Source of the DNA: an uncultured Eubacteriales bacterium
GTDB lineage: Bacteria; Bacillota; Clostridia; Christensenellales; Aristaeellaceae
Direction: 5' to 3'
Assembly (NCBI GenBank): GCA_900550955.1
Contig: URUF01000056.1
Span: 1-12,404 of the forward strand
Length of the DNA stretch: 12,404 nt
A program made the position numbers and the translations under genes. Below the pieces are notes generated by a model. That model was given only the letters and a program-made list of their open reading frames with translations, made no database searches and was not told where the DNA came from. Shown one piece after another: positions 6,281 to 12,404 of the stretch; the first letter of the stretch is position 1, and each line of letters begins with the position of its first letter.

Positions 6281-7309
6281 GTGCGCTACGCGATGCTTTT
6301 GAAACCACATCCAAATGCCCGGTACCGCCAATCCCTTGAAAAGCTGGCGTTACTCGAGCTTGAAAGCATGCTTGCCGCCTGGAATGTGCCTCATACGCCG
6401 CCAAGGGTGCAGGCGCTGTCGGGGGAACCGTTTCTGGTATTTGAATCGGATGAGCTGAAAGGAGAGGTTTGGCGCGCGTTGTCGCGCCATTCGGCCATCT
6501 GTATGGCTGCGCAGCTGCTGGAAGGCGGCTTGCTTAGGCCTGTCTTTCGGGAGCAAGCCGGCTTTCTGCCGGATGATTTGCCCCAGGTGCTGAAATACAA
6601 GGGAAAAACCAATGCGGATTTTACGTACATGCTGTTGCACTGTGCGCAGGCCGCGTCCGCGTTTGCGCGTGCGCGCGGGCCTTTGTGCGTGTTGGATCCC
6701 ATGTGCGGCAAGGCGACCACGCTTTTTTGCGCCCTGTGCGAGGGGAATAACGGCGTGGGCGTGGATGTTGACAGAAAGGATTTGTTGGAGGCGCAGGGGT
6801 ACCTTGAACGCTCCCTGCGGTTGCACGGCGTGAAGCACAAGCGCAAGGAAGGCTCCCAAACCCTGAGCGGAGGCGGAAACGCCCAATGGGTTGAGTATAG
6901 CGCGGCGGAGGACGCGCAGGCGATGCGTGAAGGCCACGCGCGCACATTGCGGCTGCTCAACGGCGATGCCGCGCGGCTTGCGGAAATGCTTCGCCCGGAA
7001 AGCGTTCATTTGATTGTGTGCGACCTACCCTACGGCGTGCAGCACGCTCCTCATGCGGGCGGAAGGGTTTCAACGCTTGTGCGGCTGGTGGAAGGGGCGC
7101 TTCCGGGATGCGAGCGCGTGCTAAAGCCCGGCGGCGCGATAGCGCTCGCGTTTAATCAAAACACGCTTGACAGGGCGGCGGTTGTTCGCGCGATGAGCGC
7201 CGCTGGGCTTGAAGCGTTGGAGCAGCCGCCCTACGGCGATTTTTCGCATTGGGTAGAGCAGGCGGTGCAGCGCGACGCGGTTATCGCCCGTAAAAAAGAA
7301 AAAGTATAA
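6281..7309 (+). CDS. Trm11/UPF0020-like SAM-dependent methyltransferase
   Basis: This is a 342-residue class I methyltransferase. SAM-binding motif I is V138-L-D-P-M-C-G-K-A-T, an acidic motif II is G160-V-D-V-D, and motif IV is D248-L-P-Y-G. The D-L-P-Y form and the P-M-C-G-K-A-T motif match N-methyltransferases of RNA of the Trm11/RlmKL/UPF0020 group, so a tRNA or rRNA base amine is the likely target; the exact base is unknown. The N-terminal 110 residues are not a recognisable THUMP domain. I prefer GTG at 6281, preceded by GGAGAGAGG (6266-6274) six bases upstream; the frame stays open to a TTG at 6245 that has no ribosome binding site. Rho follows 62 bp downstream without a terminator, suggesting co-transcription. 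Confidence 0.8.
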   Translation: MRYAMLLKPHPNARYRQSLEKLALLELESMLAAWNVPHTPPRVQALSGEPFLVFESDELKGEVWRALSRHSAICMAAQLLEGGLLRPVFREQAGFLPDDLPQVLKYKGKTNADFTYMLLHCAQAASAFARARGPLCVLDPMCGKATTLFCALCEGNNGVGVDVDRKDLLEAQGYLERSLRLHGVKHKRKEGSQTLSGGGNAQWVEYSAAEDAQAMREGHARTLRLLNGDAARLAEMLRPESVHLIVCDLPYGVQHAPHAGGRVSTLVRLVEGALPGCERVLKPGGAIALAFNQNTLDRAAVVRAMSAAGLEALEQPPYGDFSHWVEQAVQRDAVIARKKEKV

Positions 7310-7371
7310 AGTGTCTTGCTTTGCTTTACGTAAAAAGTGAACGGTTTGAAACGAAGTAAGGAGGGTTCACA

Positions 7372-9384
7372 TTGCAGAATGCAGAACTGCAGGCCATGAC
7401 GGTTGTACAGCTGCGCAAGCTTGCCAAAGAGAACGGCGTGAAGCTAAGCGCCGGGATCGATAAATCCGGGATCGTCGCCCGGCTTGCGGATGCGCTGGCA
7501 GAAGAAGCCGAGCCGGTGAAGGAGGAAGCCGGGGCCGCGGCGGAAGCCGCAACCGTCGTGCCTGAGCAGGCGGCTCCCGCGCAAACGGAGCTTGAGAAGC
7601 TACAGGACGCGCCCCTTTCGGCTGATGTTACGGCGGTTACACCGGGTTCTGGCTTTCGCCCGTGGAACAATGCGCAAGATCAAGGGGCGTTCCGTCCCGT
7701 ATACCGTCAGGCATGGCAGGCGCGTTCTACCACGCCCCGCGACCCTGCGCAGAAACCCGCTTGGCAGCAAACGCGCCCCGCTGGTACAGTAAACCGTTTT
7801 GGCCCGCAGTCGCGCGTAACGCCGCAGCAGTCCGAGGCAGAATCCGCTGATGAGCTTACGCCTGTTATGCAGCCTGCCGAGCAGCCCCGCCCCGCGCCGG
7901 AAAACGCTCCCAAGCTGGACGGCTACCGCTTGGGCTACCGCGCCGCGCCGCAACGGCCGGCCTATCAGAACCGCAACGATTATGCAGGCCGGGATTCCAA
8001 CTATGGCGGCTACCAGCCGCGCAACTACCAGCAAAACAATTATGGCTATCAGCCGCGTAACGGCTATTCGCAAAACAATTACCGCAACCAGGGCGCGGGC
8101 TATGGGTACCAGCAGCGCCCCTATCAGCAAGCGCCGGAAGTGAATTACAACGACGGCCTGTACCGCATGGCGCGCGATCCCCAGTTTGCCGAGCAGGCGG
8201 AAAGCGGCCAGCTGCCCGATTTGCTCAAGGTGCAGGAAAGCGAGCCCGCCAGCGGAATTTTGGAAATCCTGCCAGATGGGTATGGGTTCCTGCGAGGGCA
8301 CACGCTGCTGCCCGGCAAGAAGGATATTTACGTATCCATGGCCCAGATACGCCGCTTTGGTCTGCGCACGGGCGATTATGTGGAGGGTAAAGCCCGCGCC
8401 CAACGCGACAGCGATAAATTTGCCGCCCTTTTGACCGTGGAAAAGCTAAACGGCCGCGACGCGGAGGAAAACCCCGACAGGCTTTCCTTTGAGCAGCTGG
8501 TGCCGGTATATCCCGATAAGCGCATCGTTTTAGAGAGCGGCGAGGCGAACGCGAACATGGCCATCCGCCTGGTGGATTTGATTGCGCCGATTGGGTTTGG
8601 CCAGCGCGCAATGATTGTGGCCCCGCCGGACAGCGGCAGGCTGAGCCTGCTGCGGGAGATTAGCCGCGCCATTAAGCGCAACGACGCCGCAGCAGAGGTG
8701 TTGATGCTGCTGATCGATATCGCGCCTGAGGAAGTGACGGAGATCCGTGAATCTGTGGACGCCGAGGTGTTTGCCTCTACCTTCGCGGATTCCCCGGATA
8801 CCCAGACCCGCGTGAGCGAAACCATGCTGGAGCGCGCCCAGCGCCTTGTGGAGGATGGGCGCAACGTGGTAATCCTGCTGGACAGCCTGACCAAGCTTAC
8901 GCGCGCTTATCAGGCGGCGTTGGCCCAAGGCGGCAGGCCCATGACCAACACTGTAACGCCCGCCGCCCTGGTGCGGCCCAAGCGCTTTTTTGGCGCGGCG
9001 CGCAACACACGCGACGCTGGCAGCCTGACGATGATTGCCACCATTGCTGTGGAAACGGGCTCGCGCGTGGATGACATCATCTATGAGGAGTTCAAGGGGA
9101 CCGCGAACATGGAGCTATTCCTGTGCACGCGCCAGCCAGGCGACCCGGTTTATCCCATGATCGATTTGCAGCAAAGCGGCACCAAGAAGGACGATATGCT
9201 GCTAAGCGACGAGCAGAAGGAGGGCCTCAAGGCCATCCGCAAGGTGCTGGGATCCACCACCAACGGCGAGGCCGTTGTACAGCTTATTGATATGATGCAA
9301 AAAACGCGCTGCAATGCCGATCTGCTTAACCGCTTGCAGGATTGGATTGCGCTTTGGGAAAAAAGCGGTTACTTGAAGCGGTGA
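7372..9384 (+). CDS. rho: Transcription termination factor Rho, with degenerate ATPase site and prion-like insert
   Basis: Rho is a hexameric RNA helicase that ends transcription; E. coli Rho has 419 residues, this one 670. Order: SAP-like Rho_N helix bundle (about 5-45), a disordered insert (about 46-290) with a Tyr/Gln/Asn/Arg/Gly-rich core (184-253), the cold-shock RNA-binding domain (294-365, D-G-Y-G-F-L-R and D-I-Y-V-S intact), and the RecA-like domain (370-670). Against the E. coli sequence as I recall it, P-P-K-A-G-K184-T185 reads P418-P-D-S-G-R423-L424; E211-R212 reads I450-A451; R353 reads P592; and arginine finger R366 reads K605. The Walker B Asp is kept (D504, E. coli D265), as are P-K-R-F-F-G-A-A-R-N and E-E-F-K-G-T. 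ATP hydrolysis is therefore doubtful. The start is TTG at 7372 after AAGGAGGG (7358-7365), spacing six; an ATG at 7396 has no such site. Confidence 0.93.
   Translation: MQNAELQAMTVVQLRKLAKENGVKLSAGIDKSGIVARLADALAEEAEPVKEEAGAAAEAATVVPEQAAPAQTELEKLQDAPLSADVTAVTPGSGFRPWNNAQDQGAFRPVYRQAWQARSTTPRDPAQKPAWQQTRPAGTVNRFGPQSRVTPQQSEAESADELTPVMQPAEQPRPAPENAPKLDGYRLGYRAAPQRPAYQNRNDYAGRDSNYGGYQPRNYQQNNYGYQPRNGYSQNNYRNQGAGYGYQQRPYQQAPEVNYNDGLYRMARDPQFAEQAESGQLPDLLKVQESEPASGILEILPDGYGFLRGHTLLPGKKDIYVSMAQIRRFGLRTGDYVEGKARAQRDSDKFAALLTVEKLNGRDAEENPDRLSFEQLVPVYPDKRIVLESGEANANMAIRLVDLIAPIGFGQRAMIVAPPDSGRLSLLREISRAIKRNDAAAEVLMLLIDIAPEEVTEIRESVDAEVFASTFADSPDTQTRVSETMLERAQRLVEDGRNVVILLDSLTKLTRAYQAALAQGGRPMTNTVTPAALVRPKRFFGAARNTRDAGSLTMIATIAVETGSRVDDIIYEEFKGTANMELFLCTRQPGDPVYPMIDLQQSGTKKDDMLLSDEQKEGLKAIRKVLGSTTNGEAVVQLIDMMQKTRCNADLLNRLQDWIALWEKSGYLKR
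8008..8082 (+). repeat. Imperfect tandem repeat in the Rho low-complexity segment
   Basis: Two units of 36 and 39 bases (8008-8043, 8044-8082) encode GYQPRNYQQNNY and GYQPRNGYSQNNY. They differ by an inserted codon and a few third-position changes. The duplication shows how the low-complexity insert grows. Confidence 0.75.
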
Positions 9385-9403
9385 CCATGCGTTTCCCTTT
9401 CTG

Positions 9404-9428
9404 CCCCGTGCGCCATGCGGCCGCGGGG
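9404..9428 (+). terminator. Hairpin after rho
   Basis: CCCCGTG (9404-9410) pairs with CGCGGGG (9422-9428, one G-U), with a short inner GCC/GGC helix. A T-rich but interrupted stretch (9430-9440) follows. It starts about 20 bases past the rho stop and is a weak terminator candidate. Confidence 0.45.
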
Positions 9429-9477
9429 CTGTGTTGTTATACCAATACGCGGCCTCAAATGGGGGAATGGAAACGCC

Positions 9478-9540
9478 GTAACAGGAAAGCCTATGCTTTA
9501 GGCCCGTATATTGTTACAGGCCGAAGGCTGGCAAAGCCTT
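9478..9540 (+). other. Structured intergenic RNA/DNA segment
   Basis: Three inverted repeats sit close together: GTAACA/TGTTAC (9478-9483, 9512-9517) enclosing GCCTA/TAGGC (9489-9493, 9499-9503), then AAGGCT/AGCCTT (9524-9529, 9535-9540). The last one abuts the next promoter. It matches no riboswitch or small RNA family I recognise, and no start codon with a convincing ribosome site lies in this gap before 9617. Confidence 0.4.
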
Positions 9541-9567
9541 GACGCAAAAGGTGTTTCGTGCTATCTT
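9539..9567 (+). promoter_or_regulatory. Probable promoter of the membrane/secreted protein pair
   Basis: TTGACG (9539-9544) and TATCTT (9562-9567) are spaced by 17 bp, with an extended TGC at 9559-9561. Initiation near 9574 puts a small hairpin (AGGGC-GTA-GCCCT, 9576-9588) followed by TTTT at the very 5' end of the leader. Confidence 0.6.
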
Positions 9568-9616
9568 TGACACTGAGGGCGTAGCCCTGTTTTGAAAGAA
9601 TGATCGAGGTGTAACG

Positions 9617-11230
9617 ATGACCGAAAACCGCTCCGGCCCGCGCAGCCGCACGCAGCGGCTCTATGCCGCGCGGGGCATGAACCCTGCGGAGGCGGAAGAC
9701 CCTATTCCTACCGACGCGGTACAGCCCAATATGCCTGAAGAGGAACAGCGGGAAAGCTATGCGGATTACACGCCCAACGAGCCCGTAGAGGCCCGTAGGG
9801 AGGCGACGCCTACGGCTGATTTTTCAGCCTATTACCGTCCCGGCGGCGCTGGCGATGGCGCGGGGGAGGAGCCCGCCTTTGCGCCGCCGCCGAAGCTGGA
9901 TTTTGCGGGGTACGAGGCCCAACCCTGGGGAAATGAACCGCAGGACGCATCGGCTGGGAACGTGTATCACCCGCGCGCGGCCACCTGGGCCGATACGGCG
10001 CGGCGCGGGATTCTTAGCGCGGACGATTTGGGTTATCAGGTGCGCGAGGAGCCGCCCCGGAAAAGCAGGCGCGGAAAGCGCCTATGGCGTGCGCTGCTGG
10101 CTGTGCTCGCGGGGCTTGTGCTGCTTGTGGGCGCGGGGTGGCTTTTGCGCGGGCAGATTGCGCAATGGCTGGGCATGGAAGGCGACGGGCCCGCGCCAAC
10201 AGCCGAGGTATTTGAGGCCGTTACCACGCCCCAGCCGGTGAAGGGCTATGACGCGGCCCCCTCCGTGGAGATTGCGCAGGGCACGCAGGCCGCGATTGCC
10301 AAAATCAGCGGCACAGTAAATATGGAAACCTACGCTGTGACCGACACGCATGTGATCACCCGTACTGCCCGGGCGGAGGGGAACTATGATTATTACGTGT
10401 TTACCGCGGCGGAGGGCAGGCTGCTTTGCTATTTTGAGGGTTTGGGCCCACAGGGCGTGTTGCCCCAGGAGGGCGGCGGCTTCTATGTGGAGCAGCGGCC
10501 CTATCTGGTTGGGGCCGGCGGCTCGGCGCTGATTCGCACGGCGGATTTGGAAAGCCTGCTGGGCAGCGAGGTGCGCCTTCATCCCCTGTACCATGGCTGG
10601 AGCATTGCCGAAAACATGGCCACGGGAGCTGTGAACTACCTCAATGGGAGCGGGCAAACGCTAAGCACGTTGTGGTTTTGCCGGGCATTCCCCTTTACGG
10701 GCGAATATTCGCTGGCCTATGTGGATACCGGCGGAACTGCGGATCCCGAGCAGCGCTATTTGCTGTACGTGCTCGGCGCGGACGGCACCATGAGCCGTTG
10801 GCTCGCGGCCATGGATACGCGGGATGTGGCGGCTTCCGCATTAGGGATGGCCTACATGAGCGACGGCAGGCTGTACCGTCTTCCGGATACCTCCGCGCCG
10901 GTTGTAACGAGCGACCGGGTGGATGCGTATCTGGATTGCGACGCAATGGTCGTGCGCGACCCACAGAGCGGCAAATACGGCCTGTTTGTGCATGGCGAGC
11001 AGCATTATGATTTTGCTTACGATAGCATTCGTCCCGTTGAAAGCGATATGCAATGGGCGGAAAGCACGCTGGATGGAGAGGGAGGCAGCTTTACCATACA
11101 CGCGGTAACGGGCGCGGCTTATCCGCAGCCGCTTTCCCATTCCTTTGTGCTGGAGCGCGACGGGCAGAGCGAATATGTGGCGCTGTCCACGCAATCGGTG
11201 TATCCCATCCGGCTGGATGGCGAGTTTTAG
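9617..11230 (+). CDS. Single-pass membrane protein of unknown function
   Basis: I do not recognise the family. The 537-residue protein has a low-complexity acidic and proline-rich N-terminal region (about 1-140), a basic patch (R-K-S-R-R-G-K-R around 147-155), one transmembrane helix (about 160-178, Leu/Val/Ala/Gly-rich), and a beta-rich domain of about 355 residues that should lie outside the cell by the positive-inside rule. The outer part has recurring short strands with Tyr/Phe, Gly turns and D-G or G-A-D-G motifs, which could be a propeller-like fold; this is a guess. The start is ATG at 9617 after GAGGTG (9606-9611), spacing five. The stop codon TAG overlaps the ribosome binding site of the next gene, so the two are probably one operon with linked translation and may act together at the cell surface. 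Confidence 0.8.
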   Translation: MTENRSGPRSRTQRLYAARGMNPAEAEDPIPTDAVQPNMPEEEQRESYADYTPNEPVEARREATPTADFSAYYRPGGAGDGAGEEPAFAPPPKLDFAGYEAQPWGNEPQDASAGNVYHPRAATWADTARRGILSADDLGYQVREEPPRKSRRGKRLWRALLAVLAGLVLLVGAGWLLRGQIAQWLGMEGDGPAPTAEVFEAVTTPQPVKGYDAAPSVEIAQGTQAAIAKISGTVNMETYAVTDTHVITRTARAEGNYDYYVFTAAEGRLLCYFEGLGPQGVLPQEGGGFYVEQRPYLVGAGGSALIRTADLESLLGSEVRLHPLYHGWSIAENMATGAVNYLNGSGQTLSTLWFCRAFPFTGEYSLAYVDTGGTADPEQRYLLYVLGADGTMSRWLAAMDTRDVAASALGMAYMSDGRLYRLPDTSAPVVTSDRVDAYLDCDAMVVRDPQSGKYGLFVHGEQHYDFAYDSIRPVESDMQWAESTLDGEGGSFTIHAVTGAAYPQPLSHSFVLERDGQSEYVALSTQSVYPIRLDGEF

Positions 11231-11244
11231 GAGGCAGGATGGCT

Positions 11245-12404
11245 ATGAAACGTATTGGCGCGCTGTTTGCCGCGCTGCTGGTGCTGGTTGCGGGCACTGT
11301 TTTAGCGCAGGAAGAAGTTGCCGTAACCCAGGATGTGGGCATCGACGGCGTGCAGGTTGAGCGCAATCATCTGGAAAAGAACGACGGGCAGCGGCATATC
11401 GCCGTGGATTATCCCACCTTTGTATGCGATGACGCACACTTGCAGCAGTATTTGACGGACAGCGTCACCGCCCCCATCCAGGCGCTGTGGCAGAATAGGC
11501 AGCAGGCGGATGAAATCCGCGGCGGGTACAATGTGTCGCTGGAGATGGAGGGGCTGCTTTCGGTTGAGGCCTCTGTGCGCAGCCAGGCCGCTGGGGAACA
11601 GGCGGCGCAAACCGATTTTTTCTCCCTGCTTGTGGATTTGCAGTCGGCAAGCGCCGTTGCGCTGGCAGATCTGTTCGCCGAGGACGAGGACGGCGTTGCG
11701 CAGGCTATCCACGAGGCGGTGTTTGAGGCTGCGGCCGGTCGGGAGCTGCTGCTGGCGGAAATCACGGATGCATCGGAGGTAGGAACGCCGGATTCGTACT
11801 ATGTGGCTGAAGCGGCCCTGCGTGTGTTCTACGCCGAGGGGCGTTTGAGTGAACAGGCTGTGGCCCTGGACATCCCCTGGGAGGATTTGGCGGTTACCTA
11901 TGCGTTTGCGCCGGGCGAAGCGTCCGTGCCGCTGGAAACAGCCCAGCCTGTGGAGCAGCTTGTAACCGCAACGCCCCAGGCGGTTATAATCGCGTCCCCC
12001 GCGCCCACCCTTACGCCTGCGCCCGCGACCTTACAGCCGAATTTTTCACTCGCGCCCGTGGTTACGCCCACGCCCATGCCCTTGGCCGGGAATGACGCGA
12101 TTGTGGTTGACGTGCTTACGCACGGCCTGTGGAAGCCGCTGGGTACGGATGGCGAAACCTATTACCAGTTTACCGAGGACGGAAAGCTGCTAACCGTTAG
12201 GGTAAGCGATTATACCGTGACCGATGGCGCGCTTGTTAGCGACGCGTTGAACGGCACGCTGGATATTGGCAGCGACAGCGCCTTTACGCTGCGCGGGCAG
12301 GATGGGTCGCTTAGCGGCTATGTGCTCAACCGCCAGGGAGAGCGGGTGGCTCCCGAGGAATTTGTCACGCCCAGCCCCACCCCAGCGCCCACCCCTACGC
12401 CCAG
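11245..12404 (+). CDS. Secreted DUF3298-like protein, 3' end outside window
   Basis: The frame stays open to the right edge, so this is partial (386 codons plus two bases seen). A signal peptide is clear: M-K-R, a hydrophobic Leu/Ala/Val core, and a likely cut after V-L-A (about residue 21). Residues about 50-220 resemble the DUF3298 domain of RsiV and PdaC-like proteins: a YP-x-F segment, F-F-S-L-L-V-D-L, A-L-A-D-L-F, P-D-S-Y-Y-V and I-P-W-E-D-L. A Thr/Pro/Ala linker (about 235-275) leads to a small beta domain beginning near W-K-P-L-G-T-D-G with Y-Y-Q-F-T-E-D-G, lipocalin-like in pattern, and then a second Thr/Pro linker (from 12367). ATG 11245 lies 10 bases after AGGAGG (11229-11234); ATG 11239 is an alternative at four bases. 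It starts 14 bases after the membrane protein gene. The assignment to DUF3298 rests on pattern only. Confidence 0.8.
   Translation, partial: MKRIGALFAALLVLVAGTVLAQEEVAVTQDVGIDGVQVERNHLEKNDGQRHIAVDYPTFVCDDAHLQQYLTDSVTAPIQALWQNRQQADEIRGGYNVSLEMEGLLSVEASVRSQAAGEQAAQTDFFSLLVDLQSASAVALADLFAEDEDGVAQAIHEAVFEAAAGRELLLAEITDASEVGTPDSYYVAEAALRVFYAEGRLSEQAVALDIPWEDLAVTYAFAPGEASVPLETAQPVEQLVTATPQAVIIASPAPTLTPAPATLQPNFSLAPVVTPTPMPLAGNDAIVVDVLTHGLWKPLGTDGETYYQFTEDGKLLTVRVSDYTVTDGALVSDALNGTLDIGSDSAFTLRGQDGSLSGYVLNRQGERVAPEEFVTPSPTPAPTPTP

Noticed and set aside
12367..12404. Thr/Pro-coding tandem repeat as a possible CRISPR or satellite
   Set aside because: It is in frame and encodes a TP-rich linker of a secreted protein; no spacer structure.

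Overview
The window reads as a chromosomal segment of a GC-rich, low-branching Clostridia-type Firmicute. The evidence is strong GGAGG-type ribosome binding sites, GTG and TTG starts, consensus sigma-A promoters with 17-bp spacers, a four-S1-domain S1 protein fused to IspH (an arrangement known from Clostridia), and a secreted protein with Thr/Pro linkers. It is a housekeeping region: I see no tRNA, rRNA, CRISPR array, insertion sequence or phage gene. The genus cannot be named from the sequence alone.

Layout. Positions 1-130 hold two GC-rich hairpins and no gene. On the minus strand (131-1135) lies a PAP2 phosphatase fused to an undecaprenol/diacylglycerol kinase domain. Divergent from it is nadR (1264-2307), an NMN adenylyltransferase/ribosylnicotinamide kinase without the regulatory helix-turn-helix. 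Between nadR and cmk sits an RNA gene (about 2381-2599) with a perfect TTGACA-17-TATAAT promoter and an intrinsic terminator. Its fold and conserved segments identify it as 6S RNA. A second promoter at once follows for a cmk-plsC fusion (2666-3958), then an ispH-rpsA fusion (4067-6091) ending in an intrinsic terminator. A third strong promoter drives a Trm11-like methyltransferase (6281-7309), and rho follows 62 bp later (7372-9384). After a structured 232-bp gap with its own promoter come a single-pass membrane protein (9617-11230) and a secreted DUF3298-like protein that runs off the right edge (11245-12404).

How the genes relate. The left half concerns lipid carriers, membrane lipids, NAD and nucleotides: undecaprenyl phosphate recycling, CMP kinase plus lysophosphatidate acylation, and isoprenoid precursor synthesis coupled to translation. 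The middle holds global regulators of gene expression: 6S RNA (binds RNA polymerase), S1 (mRNA binding) and Rho (termination).

Most notable result. The Rho protein is well conserved over its RNA-binding and RecA-like core but appears to have lost several residues essential for ATP hydrolysis: the P-loop Lys-Thr, the catalytic Glu, the neighbouring Arg and the arginine finger. It also carries a roughly 250-residue disordered N-terminal insert with a Tyr/Gln/Asn/Arg/Gly-rich, prion-like segment. This may be an ATPase-deficient, condensate-forming Rho. Other points of interest are a strong internal ribosome binding site inside ispH-rpsA that could make free S1, three separate domain fusions in a row of few genes, and a palindrome inside the cmk promoter spacer.
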